Shown here: positions 26,914 to 35,530 of the stretch, in pieces
Position numbering within the stretch: position 1 is the first letter of the stretch
Layout of the letters: every line of letters begins with the position of its first letter
NCBI GenBank assembly: GCA_001596135.1
Contig: CP014773.1
Location: 4,898,001-4,962,000 of the forward strand
Origin: Mucilaginibacter sp. PAMC 26640
Lineage (GTDB): Bacteria; Bacteroidota; Bacteroidia; Sphingobacteriales; Sphingobacteriaceae
Direction of reading: 5' to 3'
DNA length: 64,000 nt
Program-made: the position numbers and the translations under genes
The notes under the pieces: generated by a model
Told to the model about the DNA's origin: nothing
Seen by the model: the letters and a program-made list of their open reading frames with translations, nothing else
Databases searched by the model: none

Positions 26914-26920
26914 TTGCGGC

Positions 26921-28237
26921 CTATTTTTCTTTTGTAAAAACGAATTGCCCGCCGCCTTGCTTTAGTGTAAACTGGCTGGTGGCCGGGCTAAACTCCATTA
27001 CCACACCTGCTGCATCAAATACAAACTTATCGGCCGTTGTGGTTGCATCCAGCGGAAATGCCGACTGGCCCGTGGCTTGTGCAATAAGCGAACTGCCCTC
27101 TTTAGTAATCGTGATTTTAATAGGTAATCCCGGGCTGGCGTATATACCGGTATATTGATCGAGGTCCCCTGCTTTGGCCGTCGTAAAGCTAGGTATCGTA
27201 TAAGGCTTGTTAAAATAAATAGAAAGAACGCCCGCCAGGATATTATCGGGCGAGTAAAAACCCCCGTTTTTGATATAAGATACGGCAAGTTTATCGGCTG
27301 GAAAATAAGCCAGCGACGATAGGAAACCATCAATAGCACCGCCGTGGCCAAGGCCTGCTTTATCCGTAATCGGCATTTTATGCATCGCCATACCGTATTT
27401 TTCAGTAGTCGGTTTCATTTGCTCCAGGCTGGCGGCGCTGATCAGCTTTCCGGCAAAAAGTGCCTCGATGAATTTATCCAGGTCGGTCGGGCTAGATACC
27501 ATGCCACCTGCACCTGCTGCTAAAGTCATATCAATTTCGGGCAACAGTTTCCAGCTACCGGCATAGTTATAGGAATGCGCCTCGTTGGCCGCTGCATTGA
27601 TCTTACCGCCATAAAAGGTTTCTTTCAGTCCTAATTTATCGATGATGCGTTTCTTCACCACTTCGGCATAAGGCTTACCGGTTATCTTCTCGATGATGTA
27701 ACCCAGCAAAATAAAATTAGTATTACTGTATTCATATTTCGCGCCGGGTTCGAAATCCGGTTTAAAGGATGCCATCTTCGCCAGCAGCTGTTCGTGTGTT
27801 AGGGAGGTGGTCATATAGGTGGCAATAGCCGGATCGTTGGTACTATTGAACATACCGCTGTGATGACTCAGCATCTGCGCTATGGTGATCTTCGCGGCGT
27901 TAGGCATTTGCGGATAATACTTGTCAAGAGTGGTTTCCAGCGTAAGCTTCTTTTCCTCGATCAGCTGGAAGATGATCACACCGGTAAAAACCTTACTAAT
28001 AGAGCCGATCCGGTATTTGGTCTGCGCATTAGCCACAGTTTTCGCCTCGATGGAACTATACCCTACCGATTTTTGGTAAACCACTTTTCCGTCTTTAGAT
28101 ATCGCCAGACTACCCATGGTTTTGTTGTTGGCAGCCAGCACATCCAAGAGGCTATCCAGCTTTGCTTTATTAATTGTTTGGGCATTAGCTGATATCGTTA
28201 CCGCTAAAAAACTGAAGGTGAGTAGTCTTTTGATCAT
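26921..28237 (-). CDS. Class C beta-lactamase-type serine hydrolase
   Basis: 438 aa with a signal peptide (cleavage after ISANAQ, ~20). Family motifs are intact: S79-I-S-K82 in RIGSISKVF, Y170-S-N in YEYSNTNF and HGG in GLGHGGAIDG. A C-terminal ~100-residue beta domain (DQYTGIYASPGLPIKITI) resembles the extension found in many S12 peptidase-like hydrolases. It probably acts in the periplasm as a peptidase or esterase. True cephalosporinase activity is not implied by these motifs alone. Confidence 0.9.
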   Translation of the reverse strand: MIKRLLTFSFLAVTISANAQTINKAKLDSLLDVLAANNKTMGSLAISKDGKVVYQKSVGYSSIEAKTVANAQTKYRIGSISKVFTGVIIFQLIEEKKLTLETTLDKYYPQMPNAAKITIAQMLSHHSGMFNSTNDPAIATYMTTSLTHEQLLAKMASFKPDFEPGAKYEYSNTNFILLGYIIEKITGKPYAEVVKKRIIDKLGLKETFYGGKINAAANEAHSYNYAGSWKLLPEIDMTLAAGAGGMVSSPTDLDKFIEALFAGKLISAASLEQMKPTTEKYGMAMHKMPITDKAGLGHGGAIDGFLSSLAYFPADKLAVSYIKNGGFYSPDNILAGVLSIYFNKPYTIPSFTTAKAGDLDQYTGIYASPGLPIKITITKEGSSLIAQATGQSAFPLDATTTADKFVFDAAGVVMEFSPATSQFTLKQGGGQFVFTKEK

Positions 28238-28340
28238 AGGAGTAGATTTTGGAGTCTGCTGTTGGAGTTAAATCACAATCAGTTGTTACAAGAATAGCAA
28301 ACAATAATATATAATTGCCCTTGCATTAGTTAGTTATTGA

Positions 28341-28526
28341 GTGAACACGAATTTCACGAATACTATTATTTATTTTTCGCATCTAAATGTATAATTTATG
28401 GTAGTGCCTCTACGTCTATTCGATTCTATTGGTGTCATAAATGTTCACTCAATTAAATATAATCAACAAACGCCATACATCGAAATTCGTCTCATTCGAT
28501 CCGTGTCGCGAAATTCGTGTTCTCAC
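28341..28526. repeat. Imperfect palindromic element, upstream of ftsK
   Basis: The left end GTGAACACGAATTTCACGAA (28341-28360) is nearly the inverse of the right end CGCGAAATTCGTGTTCTCAC (28507-28526). The intervening ~145 bp is AT-rich and noncoding. A related element lies after ftsK at 31250-31349. Confidence 0.6.
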
Positions 28527-28596
28527 CATCGCACCTGTCCGTACCCATCCAAACAATCAAAAAACGATATAACCCCAATTCAAAAATTATTAACTT

Positions 28597-28604
28597 TATA
28601 TTTG
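28597..28604 (+). promoter_or_regulatory. Candidate -7 box for ftsK
   Basis: TATATTTG matches TAnnTTTG exactly, 25 bp upstream of the ftsK ATG. No clear -33 TTTG is seen at the expected distance. Confidence 0.4.
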
Positions 28605-28629
28605 CAATTATAACGTGCGGAGATAGCAA

Positions 28630-31218
28630 ATGGCAGTAAAAGGAAATCAGTTCAGAACAAATAGTTTTAAGGATGACGATGCGCCGCGCAAACCGGGAGT
28701 TAAAGGCGAAAAAGCCCGTCCGCTGAGTAAACCCACGCTATCGATCCCCAAATTCAATATAGAGGATGAGCGTGTACTAAAGATAGCAGGGTTATTTTTC
28801 CTGGTACTTTCTGCGTTTTTCATGATCGCTTTCACTTCTTACCTGTTCACCTGGGAACAGGATCAAAGCTATGTTTCGCCAATTAACGGTGGCTGGCACA
28901 ACCTTTTCAAAACCTCAAAAGAGCTCCTGGAAAGCGGCGTTAACAGCCCTGTAGTTGATAACTGGCTTGGGAAATTTGGCGCCTTGTTGGCCAACCAATT
29001 CATTTTTGAATGGTTCGGCATCGCCAGTTTCCTGTTCGTGTTTATCTTTTTTGTGATTGGGGCACGCCTGCTGTTCAAAATAAAATTATTTGCCATTGCC
29101 AAAATGCTGGCTTACAGCTTTTTTGGGATTATATTCCTGTCAATCACCATCGGCTTTTTTCATGGGATGATGATCGATTATCCGCATTTTCTGGAAGGGG
29201 AATTCGGTTATTGGAGCAACCGCCTGTTAAGCGCCCAGGTTGGCCATGCCGGTACAGGTGGCGTGCTGGCGTTTGCCGGTTTAACCATCTTGATCATTGC
29301 TTATAATATCGATTTTAAATTACCACAGCGCAAACAACAGAGTGCCACTGAAGTTGCAGTGCCCAATGTATCGCCGGAGGCGGTTGACCTGGTAGAGGAA
29401 GAAATTTCTTTACCTGTTGAGTGGCCAAGGAATGGCAGTCGCCCCCGGGAGAACGCACTGAAGGAGGATATTGTGCCTATAGTAGCGCCCGAACCGGTTA
29501 AGCAGCAACCAATGGCCCAAAATTTAGTGGTGCATGAGCCCGTTGTTTTAACACCGGAGCCATTTGTGGCCGACGAAACGGAAGAACAACTGCAGGATGA
29601 GATCCCGCTAACCATTGACGTGGTACGCCCTACCCCTGAGCTGAACATTGAAAAAAGTGATGATGATAAAGCGCAATCGCTGGTTGATCAGTTTGGTACT
29701 TACGACCATAAGCTTGATCTGGCCTCCTATAAATATCCAACCCTTGACCTGTTGGAAAACTACGGATCCAACAAAATTGCGGTAAATACCGACGAGCTGG
29801 AGGCCAACAAAAACAAGATTGTTGAAACGCTGAACCATTACAATATCGAGATCGATAAGATCAAGGCCACCATCGGGCCAACGGTTACGCTGTACGAAAT
29901 CATCCCAGCTCCTGGTGTGCGGATCTCCAAGATCAAAAACCTGGAGGATGATATCGCGCTGAGTTTGGCGGCCCTGGGCATCCGTATCATTGCGCCTATG
30001 CCGGGCAAGGGCACTATAGGGATCGAAGTACCAAACCAGCACCCGGAAATGGTGTCGATGCGGTCGGTACTCGCTACCGAAAAGTGGCAGAACAATACCA
30101 TGGATCTGCCCATCGCTTTAGGTAAAACCATCTCTAACGAGGTATTCATTGCAGATTTAGCCAAGATGCCCCACTTACTGGTTGCCGGGGCCACTGGTCA
30201 GGGTAAATCGGTTGGTATCAATGCCATCCTGGTATCGCTGCTCTATAAAAAACACCCGGCAGAACTAAAATTTGTACTGGTAGATCCTAAAAAGGTGGAG
30301 CTTACCCTCTTCCGCAAAATCGAAAGGCACTTTCTGGCTAAACTGCCAGATGAGGCGGATGCCATTATTACCGATACTAAAAAAGTGGTGAACACGCTGA
30401 ACTCTCTTTGTATCGAAATGGATCAGCGTTATGACCTGCTTAAAGATGCGCAGGTACGTAACCTGAAAGAATACAACCATAAATATGTTAACCGGAAGAT
30501 CAGCGATCCGGAAAAACACCGATACCTGCCATTTATCGTACTCATCATAGATGAGTTTGCCGATTTGATGATGACGGCCGGTAAGGAAGTAGAGCAGCCG
30601 ATAGCCCGTATTGCCCAGCTGGCCCGTGCCGTGGGGATCCACCTGGTTATTGCAACGCAACGCCCGTCGGTAAACGTTATTACAGGTACCATTAAGGCCA
30701 ACTTCCCGGCGCGTTTAGCATTCAGGGTACTCTCTAAAATTGATTCAAGGACTATTTTGGATGCCGGTGGTGCAGATCAGCTGATCGGTCGCGGAGACAT
30801 GCTAATGTCAACCGGCAGCGACCTGATCCGTCTGCAGTGCGCCTTTGTGGATACGCCCGAAGTGGAGCGGATCTCTGATTTTATCGGCAACCAGCGGGGC
30901 TATCCATCTGCCATGCACCTGCCGGAATATGTTGGCGAAGGTGAAGCGAGCAGCAGTTCAAAAGAATACGACCCGGATGACCGCGACCCCATGTTTGAGG
31001 ATGCAGCGCGTTTGATCGTACTCCATCAGCAGGGCTCAACCTCCCTCATTCAGCGCAAGATGAAACTGGGCTATAACCGTGCAGGCCGCATCATTGATCA
31101 GCTGGAAGCAGCAGGTATTGTAGGTCCGTTTGAAGGCAGCAAAGCGCGTGATGTGTTATATCCGGACGAGTATAGCCTTGAACGTCACCTGGAAAGCCTG
31201 CAAAAACCACGCGATTAA
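28630..31218 (+). CDS. ftsK: DNA translocase FtsK
   Basis: 862 aa. Four N-terminal membrane helices lie within ~50-225, followed by an acidic/proline-rich linker (~235-345). The motor has Walker A GATGQGKS at 520-527 and Walker B with D641-E642 in IDEFADLMM. A C-terminal winged-helix gamma domain follows (LIQRKMKLGYNRAGRIIDQLE). It anchors at the division septum and pumps chromosome ends, activating dimer resolution. The linker is short compared with E. coli FtsK, as is usual in Bacteroidota. lolA follows on the same strand. Confidence 0.96.
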   Translation: MAVKGNQFRTNSFKDDDAPRKPGVKGEKARPLSKPTLSIPKFNIEDERVLKIAGLFFLVLSAFFMIAFTSYLFTWEQDQSYVSPINGGWHNLFKTSKELLESGVNSPVVDNWLGKFGALLANQFIFEWFGIASFLFVFIFFVIGARLLFKIKLFAIAKMLAYSFFGIIFLSITIGFFHGMMIDYPHFLEGEFGYWSNRLLSAQVGHAGTGGVLAFAGLTILIIAYNIDFKLPQRKQQSATEVAVPNVSPEAVDLVEEEISLPVEWPRNGSRPRENALKEDIVPIVAPEPVKQQPMAQNLVVHEPVVLTPEPFVADETEEQLQDEIPLTIDVVRPTPELNIEKSDDDKAQSLVDQFGTYDHKLDLASYKYPTLDLLENYGSNKIAVNTDELEANKNKIVETLNHYNIEIDKIKATIGPTVTLYEIIPAPGVRISKIKNLEDDIALSLAALGIRIIAPMPGKGTIGIEVPNQHPEMVSMRSVLATEKWQNNTMDLPIALGKTISNEVFIADLAKMPHLLVAGATGQGKSVGINAILVSLLYKKHPAELKFVLVDPKKVELTLFRKIERHFLAKLPDEADAIITDTKKVVNTLNSLCIEMDQRYDLLKDAQVRNLKEYNHKYVNRKISDPEKHRYLPFIVLIIDEFADLMMTAGKEVEQPIARIAQLARAVGIHLVIATQRPSVNVITGTIKANFPARLAFRVLSKIDSRTILDAGGADQLIGRGDMLMSTGSDLIRLQCAFVDTPEVERISDFIGNQRGYPSAMHLPEYVGEGEASSSSKEYDPDDRDPMFEDAARLIVLHQQGSTSLIQRKMKLGYNRAGRIIDQLEAAGIVGPFEGSKARDVLYPDEYSLERHLESLQKPRD

Positions 31219-31249
31219 ACCAAGCTAGATTGAATTGGTCTATAAATGA

Positions 31250-31349
31250 CTGAACACTAATTTCGCGAAGAGAATTAATTTTAAGAATCAACTAAAACAA
31301 ATTGGTATAATTCATGTCCTTCAATTCTTAAAATTAGTGTTCGCTGAAC
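31250..31349. repeat. Palindromic element between ftsK and lolA
   Basis: Left arm TGAACACTAATTTCGCGAAG (31251-31270) followed by TAATTTTAAGAAT. The right arm ATTCTTAAAATTAGTGTTC (31324-31342) is the inverse with an internal deletion. It shares TGAACAC(G/T)AATTTC(A/G)CGAA with the element upstream of ftsK. Confidence 0.65.
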
Positions 31350-31368
31350 GCTACCCTATAATAAAAAC

Positions 31369-32049
31369 ATGAAAAAAATCTGCCTAATAATATTAACCTC
31401 AATATTTGCTTTTACAAGCGCTTTCGCCCAAAAAGATAAAGAAGCTACAGCAATTTTAAATAAGCTTAGCCAGCAATACCGCACGTATGATGCCGTAAAA
31501 ACCGACTTTTCCCTGCTGATTGATAATGAGCAGGCCAAGATCAAACAAACCCAGACCGGTACGTTACTGGCCAAATCTAAAACCAATAAGTACAAGGTTA
31601 CCATTTACGAAAATGGCTCTGCTGCCAAATCTAATGTTACGCAAGAGATTATCAGCGATGGTAAAAGCCAGTGGACCTATCTGAAAGATGCCAACGAAGT
31701 TCAACTAGCCGATGCCGATAATAGCGAAGAAGGGTTTAACCCGGCCAAAATTTTCACGATGTACGAAAAGGGATATAAATACCTATATACCGGCCAGCAG
31801 AAAATAGGCGCAAAAATTTACCAGGTGATCGATCTTACCCCCGAACAAGCCGGCAAAACCTTTTTTAAAGTAAGACTGATGGTTGATAAAGTTAAAAATC
31901 AGCTGTATAGCGCTATGATCTTTGATAAGAACGGTAGCCATTACACTTATACGCTTCGCAGTTTTGCATCTGTTAAATCGGTGAGCGATGCGTCGTTCGC
32001 TTACAATAAAAAAGACCACCCCGGTGCGGAATTGGTTGATTTGAGGTAG
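31369..32049 (+). CDS. lolA: LolA-like outer-membrane lipoprotein carrier protein
   Basis: 226 aa with a signal peptide (cleavage after SAFAQ, ~21). The mature protein has the LolA pattern: repeated amphipathic strands beginning AILNKLSQQYRTYDAVKTDF, then TGTLLAKSKTNKYKV, IISDGKSQWTYLKDANEVQL and the later LMVDKVKNQLYSAMIFDKNGS. It should shuttle lipoproteins across the periplasm from LolCDE to the outer membrane. It follows ftsK, a gene order common in Bacteroidota, which supports the call. Many lipoproteins in this window would be clients. Confidence 0.88.
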   Translation: MKKICLIILTSIFAFTSAFAQKDKEATAILNKLSQQYRTYDAVKTDFSLLIDNEQAKIKQTQTGTLLAKSKTNKYKVTIYENGSAAKSNVTQEIISDGKSQWTYLKDANEVQLADADNSEEGFNPAKIFTMYEKGYKYLYTGQQKIGAKIYQVIDLTPEQAGKTFFKVRLMVDKVKNQLYSAMIFDKNGSHYTYTLRSFASVKSVSDASFAYNKKDHPGAELVDLR

Positions 32050-32050
32050 C

Positions 32051-32070
32051 GGTTAGCGGTTAGCGGTTAG
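32051..32070 (+). repeat. Heptamer microsatellite after lolA
   Basis: Three tandem copies of GGTTAGC (the last one a base short), immediately after the lolA stop and before the 91-bp repeat array. Confidence 0.85.
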
Positions 32071-32072
32071 AG

Positions 32073-32640
32073 AATTATCGCTCGCAGAATTGACTCACCC
32101 CGGGTTCGCTTCGCTGCCCGACCCTCTCTTTGCTACGCAAAAAGAGGGTTAGATGACCACTTCAATTATCGCTCGCAGAATTGACTCACCCCGGGTTCGC
32201 TTCGCTGCCCGACCCTCTCTTTGCTACGCAAAAAGAGGGTAAAACGATCATCTCAACTGCAAAAGAGGGTAAAACGATCAACTCAACTATTGCTCGCAGA
32301 TCAGAATCACCCCGGGTTCGCTATGCTTCCAGACCCGCTCTTTGCTACGCAAAAAGAGGGTAAAACGATCACCTCAACTATTGCTTGCAGATCATAGTCA
32401 CCCCGGGTTCGCTTCGCTGCCCGACTCGCTCTTTGCTACGCAAAAAGAGGGTTAGACGACCACTTCAATTATCGCTCGCAGAATTGACTCACCCCGGGTT
32501 CGCTTCGCTGCCCGACCCTCTCTTTGCTACGCAAAAAGAGGGTTAGACGACCACTTCAATTATCGCTCGCAGAATTGACTCACCCTCGGTTCGCTTCGCT
32601 GCCCGACCCGCGCATTGGTACGCAAAAGAGGATTAAATTG
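32073..32640 (+). repeat. Tandem array of six ~91-bp repeats
   Basis: Unit starts fall at 32073, 32164, 32285, 32376, 32467 and 32558. Spacing is 91 bp except for the second unit, which is 121 bp because of an internal 30-bp duplication (GCAAAAGAGGGTAAAACGAT). Each unit has CACCCCGGGTTCGCTTCGC and a hairpin with arms ACCCTCTcTTTGC and GCAAAaAGAGGGT around TAC. The last unit is degenerate and incomplete. Plus-strand frames through the units encode a repetitive THPGFASLPDPLFATQKEG-like peptide, but starts, signals and family resemblance are lacking. Confidence 0.9.
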
Positions 32641-32722
32641 GCCTTACCTATCTCGCCCTCTTCCCCTATTAAATCCAAAACAATATACAACCATATCCCC
32701 CGTTTAAACGTTATCTTAGCGT

Positions 32723-33601
32723 ATGAAGGAAGCGGAAATAGAACGTCTCATCAAAATAAGTAAGGAACGGCCCCTGATGCCCGAAACTTACGTGCCCTGG
32801 AAGGAAGTTGCCGGCCCTGATGATCTGTATCTCCCCGAGAAGCTGACAACACTGGAAGGTTTGCCGGTTTATAACACCCTTACAAAGCAGCAAAAAGCCG
32901 ATTTGGGCAGGCACGAAGTGGTGCAAGTGCTTTATTCTTATGGCTGGGGAGAAGCTCTTTTTTGTGTATTTATGGCTAAACATCTGTTGGAATTACCGCC
33001 CACCAGTGCCGAACACCGCTTCCTGATCAGGGAAATTATTGAGGAGTACCGCCACCAGGAAATGTTTGCCCAAGCCATTGCGCTTTTAAATGGTGAACCT
33101 GTTAAACAAAATGCTTTGCATAAATTGTCGGGTACCATCAGCACAAAATACTTGCCTGCAGATTACCTTTTTATGGGTAGCCTGTCTGTAGAACTTATCA
33201 CGGATGTATATGGTAATGGAGCAAGGAGGGCGCCTGAAATTTATGTGGTACTGAGAAAAGTATTTGAATTGCACAATATAGAGGAGGGCCGCCATATTCA
33301 CTTTACCAAAGGCTTGCTTAAAAAGTACACTGACAAAGCCGGCATCATTAAGAAGAGCCTGTATAGCTTTGTTATCCTCATGAACATTTGCTTTGTGCGT
33401 ACGATGTACGTGCGTAAGGAGATCTACGAACGCATCGGCTTGAAAGATGCTGATGCTGTATATAAAGCTGCTTCCAAAAATTTCAGGGACAAATTCACAC
33501 AAAACTGCCTCGGCGATATTATTGAATTTGTGGATAGCTGGGGCGGTTTCAACACCTTAACCCGCTGGGCGTGGCGATTCGTGCTAGGAGCTAAAGTGTA
33601 A
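32723..33601 (+). CDS. AurF-like diiron oxygenase
   Basis: 292 aa, helical. Two ExxH motifs in suitably spaced helices, E108-x-x-H111 in EIIEEYRHQEMF and E188-x-x-H191 in NIEEGRHIHF, suggest a ferritin-like diiron centre. Together with overall length and SKERPLMPETYVPW-type N-terminus they suggest the p-aminobenzoate N-oxygenase AurF family. Members oxidise aryl amines or similar substrates; no biosynthetic cluster is adjacent, so the substrate is unknown. It stands alone after the repeat array. Confidence 0.72.
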   Translation: MKEAEIERLIKISKERPLMPETYVPWKEVAGPDDLYLPEKLTTLEGLPVYNTLTKQQKADLGRHEVVQVLYSYGWGEALFCVFMAKHLLELPPTSAEHRFLIREIIEEYRHQEMFAQAIALLNGEPVKQNALHKLSGTISTKYLPADYLFMGSLSVELITDVYGNGARRAPEIYVVLRKVFELHNIEEGRHIHFTKGLLKKYTDKAGIIKKSLYSFVILMNICFVRTMYVRKEIYERIGLKDADAVYKAASKNFRDKFTQNCLGDIIEFVDSWGGFNTLTRWAWRFVLGAKV

Positions 33602-33733
33602 AACCTGGTAGGCCTATTCATCACCCATTCTGAACTTGTTTCAGCATCCCATGGCAAAGTTTCAGGCATTAGGCACCTTTCAATCCGTCACCAGAAATAA
33701 ACCGGCAGGACGGATTGAAAGGGCCAGAACGGT

Positions 33734-34867
33734 TTAAACCCTGATATAAATATTCTTCTTTTCCAGCAGTTTACCTACCAGCCAGCAAACCAGCATATAG
33801 CTAATAGCGAAAAGCAATGAACCGACAGGCCCAGGTGCAATTACCTGGTAAACGGACCCGTTAATGGCATCTAACAGGTTTTTGCCGCCCAGCGGAATCA
33901 TCCAAAAAGCGATGATCAGGATCTCCGAAAGGATGTAGATCGGCAGCGGGTTTTTACCTACCGTTGTGAAAAACGCGGGCCAGTTAGCAGCAGTCCATTT
34001 TCGCACCTCAACGATGTAGATCAGTGCAGAGATGATCACGAGATCCAAACCTACGGTAAGCAAGGTGAAAGGGCTAGACCATAATTTCTTCCCGATGGGG
34101 AAATTAATGTTCCAGCAAATTGCAATAAAGATAAACAGGTAGCCAACCAGCAGTATTTTGGCCAACGCTTCATATTCCTTGCCTTTTTGCTGGATAAACT
34201 TGCCGGCAAAATAGCCGCAGATCACATTAACTATGGCAGGCAATGTACTTAGTATTCCCTCCGGATCAAAGGCTACACCCTCGCCATGGTAGAGGTGATT
34301 ATCACCCAATACGAATTTATCAAAGTACGTACCTGCATTGGTGAGCATACCATAAGGGGCAGCGGGATCACCGAAAGCTAATAGTAAAATCTGGTAGCCT
34401 AACAGCAGCAATATGCTGATAATTAAAATAGCCCGGAAAGACTTAATAAAATAAACAATTAACGAAGCAAAGAGATAACAGAGCGCGATACGCTGCAATA
34501 CCCCCATCACCCGGGTGGTAGCAAAAGGCTTAAGTCCCCAAACGCCATTGTGTGGCTCGAAAAACGGGAACCAGTACATCAGATAACCTATCAAAAATAT
34601 CAGGAAAGCGCGTTTAAAGATCTTTGCCAGCGCAGCACCGGTGCCCATGGCCTCAAACTTGCGCGACGTAAAACTCATGGCGTTACCCACTGCAAACAGG
34701 AAAGATGGAAATACCAGGTCTGTGGGTGTGAAGCCAAACCAGGCGGCATGCTCAAGCGGCGCAAAAGGATGTGCACCGCTGCCGGGTGTGTTCACGATGA
34801 TCATAAAACAAATCGTCATTCCGCGAAATACATCCAGCGAAAGAAACCTGTCTGGCTTTTGAATCAT
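33734..34867 (-). CDS. HGSNAT-like membrane acyltransferase (DUF5009/DUF1624)
   Basis: 377 aa with about ten membrane helices. The start RFLSLDVFRGMTICFMIIVN and the following HAAWFGFTPTDLVFPSFLF are hallmarks of the heparan-alpha-glucosaminide N-acetyltransferase-like family in Bacteroidota. The family moves acetyl groups across the membrane onto terminal glucosamine; the bacterial acceptor is unproven. Single-gene unit with no sugar genes next to it. Confidence 0.88.
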   Translation of the reverse strand: MIQKPDRFLSLDVFRGMTICFMIIVNTPGSGAHPFAPLEHAAWFGFTPTDLVFPSFLFAVGNAMSFTSRKFEAMGTGAALAKIFKRAFLIFLIGYLMYWFPFFEPHNGVWGLKPFATTRVMGVLQRIALCYLFASLIVYFIKSFRAILIISILLLLGYQILLLAFGDPAAPYGMLTNAGTYFDKFVLGDNHLYHGEGVAFDPEGILSTLPAIVNVICGYFAGKFIQQKGKEYEALAKILLVGYLFIFIAICWNINFPIGKKLWSSPFTLLTVGLDLVIISALIYIVEVRKWTAANWPAFFTTVGKNPLPIYILSEILIIAFWMIPLGGKNLLDAINGSVYQVIAPGPVGSLLFAISYMLVCWLVGKLLEKKNIYIRV

Positions 34868-35257
34868 AAATCAAAATACGTTTAAAGGGTTGGGGACTAA
34901 TTGAGGTACAAGATATAAATTATTTGAAATTAATAACAGCCGTAATACGCAACCGTGGTAAATAGCGCTTTACCACAATGGCAGGACCAGGTTGGCCTTT
35001 AGAAGTTATCACAAACGTTATTTTTTGTAGCGCCAGGTGCGCGCGCTGCATGCCGCAGCCAGAGTTCCGTCTTAGCATCATTGTTAACAGCTTGTTGTTG
35101 ACATGCTGAGGGGAACCGGGGAGGCTTCCTTTTAATAACAATTGCTTTTTCCAGCTACCCCGTATCGATCCGGAATTTTAAAAAGATTTGCCACAGCAAT
35201 CTAAAAAAGCGCCGATGGCATGTTAAGCTTAACGGGTATTTTATTATTTTTGAAAAC
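34868..35257. other. 390-bp gene-free region
   Basis: Between divergent genes. A minus-strand frame (34920-35141) lacks a ribosome binding site and a recognisable family. TATTTTTG at 35245-35252 fits TAnnTTTG but lies only 5 bp before the next ATG, which would give a nearly leaderless message. No RNA gene recognised. Confidence 0.45.
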
Positions 35258-35530
35258 ATGCTTACTGCTACCAACCACACACTTGAGAAATTGGAACTCC
35301 TGTTGAAAACAGCGGGTTACAAGGTGAGGTATGAAAAAGGTAACTTTAAAACAGGCGCCTGCCTGCTGCAAAACAGCCGGGTAGTAGTTGTAAACAAATT
35401 TGCCAACCTTGAGAGCCGGATCGCCGCCGTAGCTGATCTGGCCCGTACGCTGGAAATTGATCATAACCTGATGGACGATAAGCAATCAGCATTTTTACAC
35501 CAGTTAAAACAAACCTCCCTGCAACTGTGA
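35258..35530 (+). CDS. Conserved small protein coupled to the MBL-fold hydrolase
   Basis: 90 aa, soluble, with the pattern LEKLELLLKTAGYKVRYEKGNFKTGACLL and VVVNKFANLESRIAAVADL. It resembles short uncharacterised Bacteroidota proteins found before PhnP-like hydrolase genes. Its TGA stop overlaps the GTG start of the next gene (GTGA), so translation is coupled. Function unknown; a partner role with the hydrolase is inferred only from coupling. Confidence 0.75.
   Translation: MLTATNHTLEKLELLLKTAGYKVRYEKGNFKTGACLLQNSRVVVVNKFANLESRIAAVADLARTLEIDHNLMDDKQSAFLHQLKQTSLQL

Larger units (their letters stand above)
28238..28629. other. 392-bp gene-free region upstream of ftsK
   Basis: Contains the upstream region of the serine hydrolase, an imperfect palindromic element (28341-28526) and a candidate ftsK -7 box. 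The plus frame at 28398-28613 lies inside the palindromic element and shows no protein-like features. Confidence 0.6.

Noticed and set aside
28398-28613. 71-codon plus-strand frame before ftsK
   Set aside because: It lies inside the palindromic element and across the candidate ftsK promoter.
32073-32640. CRISPR array
   Set aside because: The repeat units are contiguous and nearly identical over their whole 91 bp, with no unique spacers and no cas genes nearby.
32181-32763. Repetitive short frames within the 91-bp array
   Set aside because: They merely translate the repeat unit; there is no signal, start context or family.
34920-35141. 73-codon minus-strand frame
   Set aside because: No ribosome binding site, signal or recognisable family in an otherwise noncoding gap.
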